Positions 1-9,055 of a DNA stretch of 64,000 nt are shown piece by piece. Both the position numbers and the translations under genes were made by a program. This stretch comes from an uncultured bacterium (GTDB taxonomy: Bacteria; Actinomycetota; Coriobacteriia; Coriobacteriales; Coriobacteriaceae): assembly GCA_958349055.1 (NCBI GenBank), contig CATWBO010000001.1:124001-188000 (forward strand), given 5' to 3'. Numbering within the stretch: the first letter of the stretch is position 1; the number at the start of each line of letters is the position of its first letter. The notes under the pieces are model-generated. The model was given only the letters and a program-made list of their open reading frames with translations. It did no database searches and was not told the origin of the DNA.

Positions 1-17
1 AGAAGGCCAGCTGGTAA
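1..17 (+). CDS. rpsN: 30S ribosomal protein S14 type Z, C-terminal end only
   Basis: Reading frame 3 gives Lys-Ala-Ser-Trp followed by TAA at 15-17. Ending in KASW is typical of the short zinc-binding S14 proteins, and S14 is the usual gene just before rpsH in the spc operon. The rest of the gene lies outside the window. Only four codons are visible, so the call rests on the tail plus gene order. The 119 bases to rpsH hold no other reading frame I would defend; a ribosome binding site (gaaggaga) lies just before rpsH. Confidence 0.75.
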
Positions 18-136
18 GTCACTACCAGCGTTTCAAGCATCAGTTTGGAACAGGGAAAACGCGCTAAAAAGGCTTTGCCGTTAAGGGCGGCGAAGAACCA
101 AGAGCACGTGTTCATCAAGAACGAAGGAGAATCTGT

Positions 137-535
137 ATGAACCTTACAGACCCGATCGCAGATATGCTTACGCGCATCCGTAACGCTAACTCTGTGAACA
201 AGGCCACGGTCTCCATGCCGAGCAGCAAGAAGCTCGTCGAGATCGCTCGTGTTCTGCACGAGGAGGGCTACATCGAGGGCTACGATGTCGAGGACACCGT
301 TCCCCAGAAGACTCTGCACATCACGCTTAAGTATGGTCCCAAGAAGGCTAAGGTCATCAACGGCATCCGCCGCATTTCCAAGCCGGGCCTGCGTAAGTAC
401 ACCGGCGTTGCCGACATGCCCCGCGTCCGCGGTGGCCTTGGTACCGCCATTATTTCCACCAGCCATGGCGTCATGACCGACCGCGATGCTCGCAAGCACA
501 ACGTCGGCGGCGAGATCATCGCTTACGTCTGGTAA
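137..535 (+). CDS. rpsH: 30S ribosomal protein S8
   Basis: S8 binds the central domain of 16S rRNA during 30S assembly and, in other bacteria, can repress the spc operon. The 132-residue product has normal family length. The C-terminal signature [13 protein letters not shown] (about residues 106-118) and the ending GEIIAYVW are diagnostic. The ATG start follows gaaggaga with normal spacing. It sits between rpsN and rplF in the standard spc order, so it is almost certainly co-transcribed with them. Confidence 0.98.
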   Translation: MNLTDPIADMLTRIRNANSVNKATVSMPSSKKLVEIARVLHEEGYIEGYDVEDTVPQKTLHITLKYGPKKAKVINGIRRISKPGLRKYTGVADMPRVRGGLGTAIISTSHGVMTDRDARKHNVGGEIIAYVW

Positions 536-568
536 TTCGCTCGGTAGGTAGAAGGAAAGGAGATCACC

Positions 569-1105
569 GTGTCTCGTATCGGTAATAAGCCTGTCCAGAT
601 TCCCGCCGGAGTCGAAGTGGCAGTCAACGGCAACAACGTTGTCGTCAAGGGCCCCAAGGGCCAGCTCGAGCTCGATGTCTTTGAGAAGCTCGCTATCAAC
701 GTCGAGGACAACGTCCTCACCGTTTCCCGTCCCGACGACGAGCGTGAGACCCGTGCCCGCCACGGCCTCACCCGCGCCCTCATCCACAACATGGTTGTTG
801 GCGTTTCCGAGGGCTTCGAGAAGAAGCTCGAGCTCGCCGGCGTCGGTTACCGCGTGCAGCAGAAGGGCAAGAACCTCGAGTTCTCCCTGGGCTTCTCGCA
901 CCCCGTGATCGTCGAGGCTCCCGAGGGTATCACCTTCGAGGTTCCCGACAACACCCACGTGAACGTCAAGGGTATCAACAAGCAGCAGGTCGGTCAGATC
1001 GCCGCTGAGATCCGCGGCCATCGTCCTCCCGAGCCTTACAAGGGCAAGGGTATCCACTACGTTGGCGAGCACATCCGCCGCAAGCTGGGTAAGGCCGCCA
1101 AGTAG
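569..1105 (+). CDS. rplF: 50S ribosomal protein L6
   Basis: L6 is a two-domain 50S protein near the factor-binding site and the sarcin-ricin loop. The product is 178 residues, normal for the family. It begins [11 protein letters not shown] and carries the C-terminal signature PEPYKGKGI (about residues 155-163). The start is GTG preceded by aaaggagatcacc, the only well-spaced start. It lies 33 bases after rpsH in the spc operon. Confidence 0.98.
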   Translation: MSRIGNKPVQIPAGVEVAVNGNNVVVKGPKGQLELDVFEKLAINVEDNVLTVSRPDDERETRARHGLTRALIHNMVVGVSEGFEKKLELAGVGYRVQQKGKNLEFSLGFSHPVIVEAPEGITFEVPDNTHVNVKGINKQQVGQIAAEIRGHRPPEPYKGKGIHYVGEHIRRKLGKAAK

Positions 1106-1180
1106 TCGTAACCGACTCACTCGCATAAGACCAGCACCCCGTCAGGTGCTGGCAAGATCAACCTTTTTAGGAGTTTACGT

Positions 1181-1549
1181 ATGAACAAGCATAAGGCGAA
1201 GCTGGAAGGCCTCAAGCGTCGTCAGCGTCGTGTTCGCGGCAAGGTCTCGGGTACCTCCGAGCGTCCGCGTCTTCGCGTGACCCGTACTAACGCCAACATC
1301 TATGCCCAGATCATCGACGACAGCAAGGGCTCCAGCCTGACGCTCGTCTCTGCCTCGACCCTCGAGGCCGAGTTCAAGGGCACCCACACCTCGAACAAGG
1401 AGGCTGCGGAGAAGGTCGGTCAGCTCGTTGGCAAGCGCGCCATCGAGGCCGGCATCACCAAGGTCGCCTTCGATCGCGGTGGCCGTATCTACCATGGCCG
1501 CGTCAAGGCCCTCGCCGACGGTGCTCGTGCCGCCGGTCTCGAGTTCTAG
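1181..1549 (+). CDS. rplR: 50S ribosomal protein L18
   Basis: L18 binds 5S rRNA in the central protuberance. The 122-residue product has the basic N-terminus and the [20 protein letters not shown] segment (about residues 28-47) typical of bacterial L18. The ATG is preceded by taggag. The 75-base gap after rplF contains a hairpin-like segment (cagcacc...ggtgctgg, 1132-1151) without a T-run, which is not an obvious terminator. Gene order is standard. Confidence 0.97.
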   Translation: MNKHKAKLEGLKRRQRRVRGKVSGTSERPRLRVTRTNANIYAQIIDDSKGSSLTLVSASTLEAEFKGTHTSNKEAAEKVGQLVGKRAIEAGITKVAFDRGGRIYHGRVKALADGARAAGLEF

Positions 1550-1563
1550 GAGGTATGTAGCAC

Positions 1564-2088
1564 ATGGCTCGTAATCAGAAGCAGCAGCGCGAGGCCTCCG
1601 AGTTCGAGGAGCGCGTCGTTTACATCAACCGCGTGTCGAAGACCGTCAAGGGTGGTCGTCGCATGAGCCTCGTCGCTCTCGTCGTCGTTGGCGACGGCAA
1701 GGGCAACGTCGGCGTTGGCATGGGCAAGTCCGCTGAGGTGCCCATGGCCATCTCCAAGGCGTCTCTCGATGCCAAGAAGAACATGTTCCACGTGCCGGTG
1801 ACCGATCAGGGCACCATTCCGCACGAGGTTCTCGGTCACTTTGGTGCCGGCCGCATCATCATCAAGCCCGCTGTCGAGGGTACCGGCGTTATCGCCGGCG
1901 GCGCTGTGCGTCCCCTCTTCGAGCTTGCTGGCATCAAGAACGTCCTGTCCAAGTCCCTCGGTACCGACAACGGCCTCAACATCATCAAGGCCGCCGTCGA
2001 GGGCCTCAAGGAGCTCTCCAGCCCTGAGGACGTCGCGGCTCGCCGTGGCCTGACGGTCTCCGAGATGTTCGTCGGTAAGGAGAACTAA
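1564..2088 (+). CDS. rpsE: 30S ribosomal protein S5
   Basis: S5 lines the mRNA entry channel and contributes to decoding accuracy. The product is 174 residues. The family signature [18 protein letters not shown] begins near residue 31, and the C-terminal half carries the usual [15 protein letters not shown] segment. The ATG follows aggaggtatgtagcac. It is 14 bases after rplR and 2 bases before rpmD. Confidence 0.98.
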   Translation: MARNQKQQREASEFEERVVYINRVSKTVKGGRRMSLVALVVVGDGKGNVGVGMGKSAEVPMAISKASLDAKKNMFHVPVTDQGTIPHEVLGHFGAGRIIIKPAVEGTGVIAGGAVRPLFELAGIKNVLSKSLGTDNGLNIIKAAVEGLKELSSPEDVAARRGLTVSEMFVGKEN

Positions 2089-2090
2089 GC

Positions 2091-2273
2091 ATGGCTGACA
2101 CCATCAAGATCAAGCAGGTCCGCAGCACCAACGGTTGCAAGCAGGACCAGGTCCGTACTGTCCGTGCCCTCGGTCTCCACAGGATCCGCGAGGTTCGCGA
2201 GATTGCTGACAACGAGTCCGTCCGCGGCATGATCTTCAAGGTCAAGCACCTTGTCGAGATTGTAGAGGAGTAG
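2091..2273 (+). CDS. rpmD: 50S ribosomal protein L30
   Basis: L30 is a small 50S protein, 60 residues here, the normal bacterial length. The core reads KIKQVRSTNG then RALGLHRIREVREIAD, which matches the family (the GL-x-x-x-R/K stretch). The ATG starts two bases after the rpsE stop, so translation is probably coupled. It is followed after three bases by rplO, the universal neighbour. Confidence 0.96.
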   Translation: MADTIKIKQVRSTNGCKQDQVRTVRALGLHRIREVREIADNESVRGMIFKVKHLVEIVEE

Positions 2274-2276
2274 CAA

Positions 2277-2726
2277 ATGCAGCTTCACGATCTTACTCCC
2301 GCGCCCGGTTCCACCAAGAACCGCAAGCGCGTCGGCCGTGGCAATTCTTCGGGTCACGGCACCACTTCTGGCCGCGGTCAGAAGGGCCAGGGTTCCCGCT
2401 CTGGCGGCACCAAGGGTGCCGGCTTCGAGGGTGGCCAGACTCCGCTGGCTATGCGCCTGCCCAAGCTTCCGGGCTTCCGCAACCCCCGTCGCATCGAGTA
2501 CACCGCTGTTAACGTTGAGCGTCTCGAGCGTAAGTTCGAGGACGGCGCTGTGATCGACGGTGCCGCTCTTAAGGCCGCTCGCATCACCAAGAGCGAGTTC
2601 GAGCCCGTCAAGGTGCTCGGCAATGGTGAGCTCACCAAGAAGTTCACGGTCAAGGTCGACAAGGTCAGCGCTTCTGCGCAGGCCAAGATCGAGGCCGCCG
2701 GCGGAAAGGTCGAGCTGCCGTGCTAA
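2277..2726 (+). CDS. rplO: 50S ribosomal protein L15
   Basis: L15 is a late-assembly 50S protein with an extended basic, Gly-rich N-terminus. The product is 149 residues. It begins [12 protein letters not shown] and has the diagnostic [19 protein letters not shown] run (about residues 21-39) and the [15 protein letters not shown] motif. The C-terminus overlaps the GTG start of secY by seven bases (2720-2726), which suggests translational coupling. Confidence 0.98.
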   Translation: MQLHDLTPAPGSTKNRKRVGRGNSSGHGTTSGRGQKGQGSRSGGTKGAGFEGGQTPLAMRLPKLPGFRNPRRIEYTAVNVERLERKFEDGAVIDGAALKAARITKSEFEPVKVLGNGELTKKFTVKVDKVSASAQAKIEAAGGKVELPC

Positions 2727-4006
2727 ATGGTCTTAAGAATGCTTTCCGCATCAAAGAATTGCGCGAAAAGATTCTTTTTACCATAGCTATGCTCGTCGTG
2801 TACCGCATTGGTGCGCACGTTCCTGTGCCCGGCATTCCCTTCCAGGGGATGCTGGGCCTTTTCTCGACCGATAACAATTCGGTCGCCGCAGGTGCTATGG
2901 CCCTCCTGAATCTTTTCTCTGGCGGCGCGTTGAGCTATGTGTCGGTGTTTTCGCTGGGCATCATGCCTTACATCACCAGCTCGATCATCCTCCAGATGCT
3001 CCAGGCCGTTGTGCCTTCCCTGCATGAGCTTGCCCGCGAGGGCGAGGTCGGTCAGACCAAGATTACGCAGTATTCGCGTTACCTCACCCTGGCTCTGGCA
3101 ATCCTCAACTCCGTGGGTTACCTCTTCCTCTTTAAGAGCTTCGGCATCAGCTTCAATGGCGCCGGCGCTCCCGAGATCATCTTCGACCTCATGATCGTCG
3201 GCACGCTCACCGCGGGCGCTATGCTGATCATGTGGATTGGTGAGCTCATCACCCAGCGCGGTATCGGCAATGGCATGTCGCTGATCATCTTCGCGAACAT
3301 CATGGCCGGTCTGCCGCAGGCGATCTTCTCCAGCACCGAGGGCAATGCTGGTGGCATCATCACCATGGTGATCATCTGCGCCATCATCTTGCTGGTTATC
3401 CCGCTGATTGTTTTCCTTGAGCGCGGCCAGCGCCGCATCCCGGTCTCCTACGCCAAACGCGTCGTGGGCCGTCGCATGATGGGTGGTCAGACCACCTACC
3501 TGCCCATCAAGGTCAACACCGCGGGTGTCGTGCCGATCATCTTCGCTTCGGCGCTGCTGTACTTCCCGGCTCAGATTGCCGTGTTCTTCCCCGGCATCGG
3601 CTGGATTCAGGCAGTTGCCTCCGCGCTTTCGACCGGTTGGCTCAACTGGGTGCTTAACGTTGTCCTCATCGTGTTCTTCGCGTACTTCTACACCTCCATG
3701 GTGTTCAACCCCGATGACACGGCCGACAACCTTAAGAAGCAGGGCGGCTTTATTCCGGGCGTGCGTCCGGGTAGGGCTACCGCGGCCTACATCAAGAACG
3801 CGCTCAACAAGATCACGCTTCCCAGCGCTGTCTTTTTGGCGCTCATCGCCATCGTGCCTTCGATTATCTTCTCCTTCACGGGTAACCATCTGATCCAGGC
3901 TTTTGGCGGCACGTCCATCCTCATCATGGTCGGCGTCGTGCTCGACACGGTCGATAAGCTCGAAGGCCAGATCAAGATGTATGATTACGATGGATTCTTT
4001 AAATAG
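2720..4006 (+). CDS. secY: Protein translocase subunit SecY
   Basis: SecY is the channel subunit of the SecYEG translocon in the cytoplasmic membrane. The 428-residue product has about ten hydrophobic segments, the plug region and the [18 protein letters not shown] segment (cytosolic loop around residues 235-252). The GTG at 2720 (M-L-N-G-L-K) is the only start in frame near the rplO end; the nearby ATG at 2727 is out of frame. The gene overlaps rplO and is followed by adk, as in most actinobacterial and Firmicute operons. SecA, its motor, is at 24403. Confidence 0.98.
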   Translation: MLNGLKNAFRIKELREKILFTIAMLVVYRIGAHVPVPGIPFQGMLGLFSTDNNSVAAGAMALLNLFSGGALSYVSVFSLGIMPYITSSIILQMLQAVVPSLHELAREGEVGQTKITQYSRYLTLALAILNSVGYLFLFKSFGISFNGAGAPEIIFDLMIVGTLTAGAMLIMWIGELITQRGIGNGMSLIIFANIMAGLPQAIFSSTEGNAGGIITMVIICAIILLVIPLIVFLERGQRRIPVSYAKRVVGRRMMGGQTTYLPIKVNTAGVVPIIFASALLYFPAQIAVFFPGIGWIQAVASALSTGWLNWVLNVVLIVFFAYFYTSMVFNPDDTADNLKKQGGFIPGVRPGRATAAYIKNALNKITLPSAVFLALIAIVPSIIFSFTGNHLIQAFGGTSILIMVGVVLDTVDKLEGQIKMYDYDGFFK

Positions 4007-4024
4007 GCTAGAGGAGGATTGCTC

Positions 4025-4651
4025 ATGAACCTCGTATTGCTCGGAGCTCCGGGTGCCGGTAAGGGCACCGTCGCACAGGAGCTCGTCGCCGAGTTTGGCG
4101 TCGCTCACATTTCCACGGGCGACCTGCTGCGTGCTGCCGTCAAGGGTGGCACCGAGCTTGGTATTCAGGCTAAGAAGTACATGGACGCTGGCGAGCTCGT
4201 TCCCGACCAGCTCGTGATCGACCTTGTCAAGGAGCGCCTTGCCGCCGATGACGCCCAGCAGGGCTTCATTCTCGACGGCTTCCCGCGCAACACCGCCCAG
4301 GCTGTGACGCTCGATTCCGAGCTCTCCGCCATGGGTCGCGAGATCGATTGCGCCCTTCTGGTCGATGTGGCCCCCGAGGTCATCATCGATCGTCTGTCTT
4401 CGCGTCGCACCTGCCGCGCCTGCGGTTACACCGGCACTGCTGCCGATGCCACCTGCCCCAAGTGCGGTGGCGAGATGTATCAGCGCGACGACGACAAGCC
4501 CGAGACCATCAAGAACCGTCTCGACGTCTACGAGAAGTCCACGAGCCCGCTCGTCGACTACTATCGTGGCCAGGGTCTGCTCAAGTCGGTCAACGGTGAC
4601 CAGGCTCGCGAGACCGTGTACGGGGATGTCAAAGAGGCTCTCGGTCTATGA
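4025..4651 (+). CDS. adk: Adenylate kinase, zinc-LID type
   Basis: Adenylate kinase converts ATP plus AMP to two ADP in the cytosol. The P-loop GAPGAGKGT is near residue 7 and the AMP-binding DGFPRN motif is in the middle. The LID carries two CxxC pairs (CRAC and CPKC), so it should bind a structural zinc ion as in Gram-positive enzymes. I choose ATG 4025 because gaggagg at 4009-4015 is well spaced for it; an in-frame TTG at 4019 would be too close. The product is 208 residues. The stop TGA overlaps the map start (ATGA), and this is one of only four TGA stops read in the window. Confidence 0.97.
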   Translation: MNLVLLGAPGAGKGTVAQELVAEFGVAHISTGDLLRAAVKGGTELGIQAKKYMDAGELVPDQLVIDLVKERLAADDAQQGFILDGFPRNTAQAVTLDSELSAMGREIDCALLVDVAPEVIIDRLSSRRTCRACGYTGTAADATCPKCGGEMYQRDDDKPETIKNRLDVYEKSTSPLVDYYRGQGLLKSVNGDQARETVYGDVKEALGL

Positions 4652-5436
4652 TCAAGATTAAGTCTGCAACGCAAATCGAGCAGATGAAGAAGGCAGGAGC
4701 GCTATCTAAGATGGCGCTCCGCCACGTTGGAGCCATGGTACGCCCCGGCGTTTCGACTTTTGAGCTCGATCAGCTCGCGGAGCAGATTATCCGCATGCAT
4801 GGCGGCACCCCTGCCTTTAAGGGTTACGGCGGGTTCCCGGGGACCATTTGCGCATCGATCAACGATGCCGTGGTCCACGGTATTCCCAACCCCGACATGA
4901 TCCTGCGCGATGGCGATATCATTTCCATCGACACCGGAGCCGTTGTTGACGGTTGGGTCGGCGATAACGCTTGGACGTTTTTCGTCGGTACCCCCACGCC
5001 CGAGGCCAAGGCTTTGTGCGAGGTCACGCGCGATTGCCTTAAGGCTGCCATCGAGCAGGCTGTTCCCGGTAACCATATCGGGGACGTCGGTTATGCCGTT
5101 CAGTCCCTCGCCGAGTCTCACGGTTACGGTGTGCTTCGCGATTATGTGGGCCATGGCATTGGCCGCGTGATGCACGAGGACCCCAACGTTCCTAACTATG
5201 GAAAGAAGGGGAGGGGCGTTCGCCTCCAGGCCGGCATGGTCATTGCCATCGAGCCGATGGTTACGATGGGTTCCAACCATGTGAGCACGGGCTCCGACGG
5301 TTGGATTGTTACGACCAACGACCACCTGCCCGCCGCGCACTATGAGAACACCGTCGCCATTACCAATGACGGTCCGGTGATTCTCACCACCGACGCGCAA
5401 GGTGCTTGGTGTTCCTTGCAGGGCGGTGAAATGTAG
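4648..5436 (+). CDS. map: Methionine aminopeptidase type I
   Basis: Removes the initiator Met from nascent proteins. The 262-residue product shows the type I metal-binding site in order: the GTICASINDAVVHG His region, ISIDTGAVVDGWVGDNAW (both Asp ligands), GHGIGRVMHEDPNVPNYG (His) and AIEPMVTMGS (Glu), with a final Glu near the C-terminus. Start and adk stop overlap as ATGA. The order adk-map-infA is the standard arrangement and serves protein maturation alongside ribosome synthesis. Confidence 0.97.
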   Translation: MIKIKSATQIEQMKKAGALSKMALRHVGAMVRPGVSTFELDQLAEQIIRMHGGTPAFKGYGGFPGTICASINDAVVHGIPNPDMILRDGDIISIDTGAVVDGWVGDNAWTFFVGTPTPEAKALCEVTRDCLKAAIEQAVPGNHIGDVGYAVQSLAESHGYGVLRDYVGHGIGRVMHEDPNVPNYGKKGRGVRLQAGMVIAIEPMVTMGSNHVSTGSDGWIVTTNDHLPAAHYENTVAITNDGPVILTTDAQGAWCSLQGGEM

Positions 5437-5516
5437 GGGCCGCGTTCAAACACGTCGGCATTTACATTTCTGAAAAGTAACAAGTTCCGCTTAGTTGTGG
5501 AGCCATTACGAAGATA

Positions 5517-5545
5517 TTACGATACGTGCATGCGTATTGTAGAAT
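5517..5545 (+). promoter_or_regulatory. Candidate promoter upstream of infA
   Basis: A -10-like TAGAAT (5540-5545) lies 17 bases after a weak -35-like TTACGA (5517-5522). The 142 bases between map and infA otherwise hold no gene. This would start a second transcript for infA-rpmJ-rpsM-rpsK-rpsD-rpoA-rplQ. The match at -35 is poor, so this is tentative. Confidence 0.4.
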
Positions 5546-5584
5546 ACTCAATCGCTGTCGTTTTCTAGAGAAAGATGATTGCTT

Positions 5585-5803
5585 GTGAAGAAGGAAGACG
5601 CAATTGAGCTCGAGGGTACGGTAAAGGAACCGTTGCCCAACGCCATGTTTAAGGTCGAGCTCGAGAACGGTCATTCGGTTCTGTGCAACATTTCTGGCAA
5701 GATCCGAATGAATTACATCCGTATTCTCCCCGGTGACAGGGTTGTCGTGGAGCTTTCCCCGTACGACCTGACCCGCGGCCGCATCACCTATCGCTACAAA
5801 TAG
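5585..5803 (+). CDS. infA: Translation initiation factor IF-1
   Basis: IF-1 is an OB-fold protein that binds the ribosomal A site during initiation. From the GTG at 5585 the product is 72 residues, the exact usual length, beginning [11 protein letters not shown] and ending [11 protein letters not shown]. An in-frame TTG at 5579 would add two residues, and the ATG at 5575 is out of frame. The weak purine-rich agagaaag (5567-5574) serves either start. The central [17 protein letters not shown] segment is nearly invariant in the family. Confidence 0.96.
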   Translation: MKKEDAIELEGTVKEPLPNAMFKVELENGHSVLCNISGKIRMNYIRILPGDRVVVELSPYDLTRGRITYRYK

Positions 5804-5953
5804 CGGCACGCATACACGCACTCCATTTCCGACTGCAGGCTTAGCTCAACCTACGGTCGGATTGTGTGTGAAGACCAGCCATAGTTTTAAACGCCTGCGG
5901 CTGGGCGAGTAGATAGTAGGGAAGTAGTTTGAGCGCTACCGAAAGGAAGAACG

Positions 5954-6067
5954 ATGAAGGTACGTCCTTCGGTCAAGAAGATGTGCGATAAGTGCAAAAT
6001 CATTAGGCGCCATGGCAAGGTCCTCGTCATTTGCGAGAACCCCCGTCATAAGCAGCGTCAGGGTTAA
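5954..6067 (+). CDS. rpmJ: 50S ribosomal protein L36
   Basis: A 37-codon frame, [14 protein letters not shown] and then a basic stretch, ends in the family ending NPRHKQRQG. The Cys and His residues (C11, C14, C27, H32) form the zinc ribbon of the C+ form of L36. The ATG follows gaaaggaagaacg. It sits between infA and rpsM, the conserved position. Confidence 0.96.
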   Translation: MKVRPSVKKMCDKCKIIRRHGKVLVICENPRHKQRQG

Positions 6068-6081
6068 GAGAGGAGACTACG

Positions 6082-6456
6082 TTGGCCCGTATTAATGGTG
6101 TCGACCTCCCGCGTGAGAAGCGCGTTGAGATCGGTCTGACCTACATTTACGGCATCGGCCGCACCACTGCGACGAAGATCTGCGTCGAGTGCAACGTTAA
6201 CGTGGATACGCGCGTTAAGGACCTCACCGAGGATGAGGTTAACGCCATCCGCGATTATATCGATAAGAACCAGATCATGGTTGAGGGCGACCTCCGCCGT
6301 GAGCGCAACCAGAACGTCAAGCGCCTTATGGACATCGGCTGCAACCGCGGCCTTCGTCACCGCAAGGGCCTCCCGGTCCGCGGCCAGCGCACCCACACTA
6401 ACGCTCGTACCCGCAAGGGCCCGAAGCGTCAGATCGGTGCTAAGAAGAAGAAATAA
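6082..6456 (+). CDS. rpsM: 30S ribosomal protein S13
   Basis: S13 sits in the head of the 30S subunit, contacts the P-site tRNA and forms bridges to the 50S subunit. The 124-residue product begins [21 protein letters not shown] and contains the signature [19 protein letters not shown] near the C-terminus. The start is TTG, well spaced from gagaggag (6068-6075); no ATG or GTG is available at the family's expected N-terminus. Confidence 0.97.
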   Translation: MARINGVDLPREKRVEIGLTYIYGIGRTTATKICVECNVNVDTRVKDLTEDEVNAIRDYIDKNQIMVEGDLRRERNQNVKRLMDIGCNRGLRHRKGLPVRGQRTHTNARTRKGPKRQIGAKKKK

Positions 6457-6470
6457 GGAGCGCTAGATAG

Positions 6471-6875
6471 ATGGCTACTGCTAAGAAGAACGTTCGCGCT
6501 GCCCGTCTGAAGCGCGCGGACCGTAAGAACATTTCCGTGGGCCAGGCTCACATTCGTTCTACGTTCAACAACACGATCGTTTCGATCACCGATCCCCAGG
6601 GCAACGTCATTTCCTGGAAGTCGGCTGGCCAGGTGGGCTTCAAGGGCTCCCGTAAGTCCACGCCGTTCGCTGCCCAGATGGCTGCCGAGGCTGCTGCCAA
6701 GCAGGCCATGGAGCACGGTATGAAGAAGGTTTCCGTCTTCGTCAAGGGCCCCGGCTCCGGTCGTGAGACCGCCATCCGCTCCCTCCAGGCTGCTGGCCTC
6801 GAGGTCTCGAGCATCCAGGACAAGACCCCCATCCCGCACAACGGCTGCCGCCCCAAGAAGCGTCGCCGCGTGTAA
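6471..6875 (+). CDS. rpsK: 30S ribosomal protein S11
   Basis: S11 is part of the 30S platform near the Shine-Dalgarno helix. The product is 134 residues, with the [16 protein letters not shown] segment and the C-terminal [18 protein letters not shown] signature. The ATG follows aaggagcgctagatag. Standard alpha-operon position between rpsM and rpsD. Confidence 0.98.
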   Translation: MATAKKNVRAARLKRADRKNISVGQAHIRSTFNNTIVSITDPQGNVISWKSAGQVGFKGSRKSTPFAAQMAAEAAAKQAMEHGMKKVSVFVKGPGSGRETAIRSLQAAGLEVSSIQDKTPIPHNGCRPKKRRRV

Positions 6876-6894
6876 CTGAAAGGATCGTATCAAT

Positions 6895-7491
6895 ATGGCA
6901 ATCGACAGGACTCCTGTTCTTAAGCGCTGCCGTCAGCTCGGGATCGATCCCGCTGAGCTCGGTTACAGCAGCAAGAAGGAATCTATCCGTCAGCCCAAGC
7001 GCCGTCGCAAGGAATCTGAGTACGGCATGCAGCTGCGCGAGAAGCAGAAGGTCAAGTTCATCTATGGCGTTCTGGAGAAGCAGTTCCACGGCTACTTCAA
7101 CAAGGCCCGCAAGATGAACGGCGTCACCGGTGAGAACCTCATGATCATCCTTGAGTCTCGCCTCGACAACGTCGTCTTCCGTCTTGGCTTCGCCCGCACC
7201 CGCAAAGAGGCTCGTCAGTCCGTCCGTCACGGTCACTTCACCGTGAACGGCAAGCGCGTGGACATCCCGTCCTACCGCGTCAAGGCCGGCGACGTCGTCG
7301 CTGTCGGCGAGAAGTTCCGTGACCTCCTCCCCATCAAGGAGGCCCTGATTTCCTCCGAGCGCTTTGAGGTCCCTGGCTGGCTCGAGGTCGATATCGAGAA
7401 GCTGTCTGGTAACGTGCTCGCTCTGCCGACGCGTGAGCAGATCAGCGGTGATATCAACGAGCAGCTCATCGTCGAGCTCTACTCTAAGTAG
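6895..7491 (+). CDS. rpsD: 30S ribosomal protein S4
   Basis: S4 nucleates 30S assembly and lines the mRNA channel. The 198-residue product lacks the N-terminal Cys cluster (C-minus form) and has the S4 RNA-binding domain at about residues 90-150 (ESRLDNVVFRLGFARTRKEAR, then HGHFTVNGKRVDIPSYRV). In many bacteria S4 represses the alpha operon; I see no clear leader structure here to show that. The ATG follows aaaggatcg. Confidence 0.97.
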   Translation: MAIDRTPVLKRCRQLGIDPAELGYSSKKESIRQPKRRRKESEYGMQLREKQKVKFIYGVLEKQFHGYFNKARKMNGVTGENLMIILESRLDNVVFRLGFARTRKEARQSVRHGHFTVNGKRVDIPSYRVKAGDVVAVGEKFRDLLPIKEALISSERFEVPGWLEVDIEKLSGNVLALPTREQISGDINEQLIVELYSK

Positions 7492-7523
7492 TCCATCCGG
7501 GCTGCTGAGGCTGGAGGTAATAC

Positions 7524-8465
7524 ATGTCAGAATTCATTAGGCCTCAGGTTCAGGTCGAAGAGATCAACGAGACGTCTGCTCGTGTCTCCGTCGAGCCGCT
7601 CGAGCGTGGTTACGGCGATACGCTGGGTAACTCCCTTCGTCGCGTTCTTCTGTCCTCGCTCGAGGGTGCCGCCGTCGAGGCTATTCAGATCGATGGTGCG
7701 CAGCACGAGTTCATGACCATCCCTAACATGGTCGAGGATGTCACCGACATCGTCCTGAATGTCAAGGGTCTTGTCTTCAGGGCTCTCGGCACGACCGACG
7801 AGGCGACCGCCACCATCTCGGTTGACGGCCCCTGCGAGGTCACCGGTGCGGACTTCTTTATTCCGTCCGAGTTTGAGCTGGTCAACCCCGAGCAGCACAT
7901 CGCTACGCTCACCGAGGGTGGCCATCTCACCATGAGCATGCGCATCGGCTATGGCCGCGGCTATGTTTCTGGCGAGGCCAACAAGCGTGACAACGATCCC
8001 ATCGGTGTGATCCACGTCGACTCGCTGTACTCGCCGGTTTCCCGTTGCGCCAAGCTCGTTGAGGCTTGCCGTGTCGGTCAGCACACCGACTACGACCGCC
8101 TTGTCCTCGAGATCGAGACCAACGGCTCCATCGCCCCGCGCGACGCCGTGGTCCAGGCTGCCAATATCATCAACCAGCATATGGCCGCCTTTATGAACCT
8201 TGCCGAGACCCCCGAGGTCGAGGAGGAGGCTTCGATCTTCGCTCCCGAGGTCACCAACGACAACGCCGAGCTGGACAAGCAGATCGAGGACCTGGACCTT
8301 TCCGTCCGTTCCTACAACTGCCTTAAGCGCGCCAGCATTCACTCGGTCCGTCAGCTCGTTGAGTTCTCGGAGAACGATCTGCTCAACATCCGTAACTTCG
8401 GTGTTAAGTCGATCGAGGAAGTGAAGGACAAGCTTGAGTCCATGGGCCTGAGCCTGAAGGCTTAA
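7524..8465 (+). CDS. rpoA: DNA-directed RNA polymerase alpha subunit
   Basis: Alpha dimerizes to nucleate RNA polymerase assembly. The 313-residue product has the N-terminal assembly domain (EPLERGYGDTLGNSLRRVLLSS near residues 23-44) and a C-terminal domain with LDLSVRSYNCLKRASIHSV and ENDLLNIRNFGVKSIEEV, the residues used for UP-element and activator contacts. The ATG follows tggaggtaatac. It is last but one in the ribosomal operon. Confidence 0.98.
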   Translation: MSEFIRPQVQVEEINETSARVSVEPLERGYGDTLGNSLRRVLLSSLEGAAVEAIQIDGAQHEFMTIPNMVEDVTDIVLNVKGLVFRALGTTDEATATISVDGPCEVTGADFFIPSEFELVNPEQHIATLTEGGHLTMSMRIGYGRGYVSGEANKRDNDPIGVIHVDSLYSPVSRCAKLVEACRVGQHTDYDRLVLEIETNGSIAPRDAVVQAANIINQHMAAFMNLAETPEVEEEASIFAPEVTNDNAELDKQIEDLDLSVRSYNCLKRASIHSVRQLVEFSENDLLNIRNFGVKSIEEVKDKLESMGLSLKA

Positions 8466-8495
8466 TGCTTCGCATATTTGAGGAGAAACTAGACC

Positions 8496-8963
8496 ATGCG
8501 TCACAACGTTAAGAAGGGCCTGAAGCTCGGCACCGATGCGAGCCACACCAAGGCCATGAAGAAGAGCCTTGCTAAGGCCCTCTTCGAGAACGACCGCATC
8601 AAGACCACCGAGACCCGCGCTAAGGCGCTGCGTTCGGTCGTCGACCCGATCATCACTTGGGCCAAGAAGGGCGACCTGCACTCTCGTCGCCTGGCCATCG
8701 CCAAGCTCGGCGATAAGCAGCTCGTTGCCGAGATCTTCGACAAGGCTGCCCAGGGCATGTGGCAGGACCGCAACGGCGGTTACACCCGCATCATGAAGCT
8801 CGGCAACCGCAAGGGCGACAACGCTCCCATCGTTATCATGGAGCTCGTCACCGAGCCTTGCACGCCTAAGGCCAAGAAGGCTGCTCCGGCCCCCAAGAAG
8901 GCCGCTGCTCCCAAGAAGGTCGAGGCTGCCGAGGAGGCTCCTGCCGAGGAGAACGCTGAGTAG
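8496..8963 (+). CDS. rplQ: 50S ribosomal protein L17 with Ala/Lys/Glu-rich tail
   Basis: L17 lies near the peptide exit tunnel. The first ~120 residues are a complete L17 (MRHNVKKGLKLG, then RIKTTETRAKALRSVVDPII). About 35 further residues form a low-complexity tail (PKAKKAAPAPKKAAAPKK, then EAAEEAPAEENAE) absent from most L17 proteins. A similar tail is on L31 (rpmE) in this window. The ATG follows gaggagaaactagacc. The stop codon overlaps a candidate promoter for truA. Confidence 0.96.
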   Translation: MRHNVKKGLKLGTDASHTKAMKKSLAKALFENDRIKTTETRAKALRSVVDPIITWAKKGDLHSRRLAIAKLGDKQLVAEIFDKAAQGMWQDRNGGYTRIMKLGNRKGDNAPIVIMELVTEPCTPKAKKAAPAPKKAAAPKKVEAAEEAPAEENAE

Positions 8964-8988
8964 ACATTCCGTCTGCATAGGCTATATT
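8961..8988 (+). promoter_or_regulatory. Candidate truA promoter directly upstream of a terminator hairpin
   Basis: A -35-like TAGACA (8961-8966) overlaps the rplQ stop codon and is followed after 16 bases by a -10-like TATATT (8983-8988). The predicted start of transcription falls inside the hairpin at 8990-9013, so any truA transcript from here would begin with a terminator-like structure. Confidence 0.45.
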
Positions 8989-8989
8989 C

Positions 8990-9020
8990 GAGGGGTACGT
9001 TCGCGTACCCCTCTTTTTTT
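8990..9020 (+). terminator. Intrinsic terminator of the ribosomal operon
   Basis: A perfect 10-bp stem (gaggggtacg / cgtacccctc) with a TTCG tetraloop is followed by seven T residues (9014-9020). It lies 27 bases after the rplQ stop, as expected for the end of the spc/alpha operon. Confidence 0.93.
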
Positions 9021-9055
9021 GTCGCGATACCTTTGCTTGTTTGTTGGGAGCGCCC

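Noticed and set aside
2723..4108. Minus-strand open frame opposite secY, and similar ones opposite rpoA, secA, ade and tyrS
   Set aside because: Low-complexity Asp/His/Arg/Gly-rich translations that mirror the plus-strand genes; none has a family signature.
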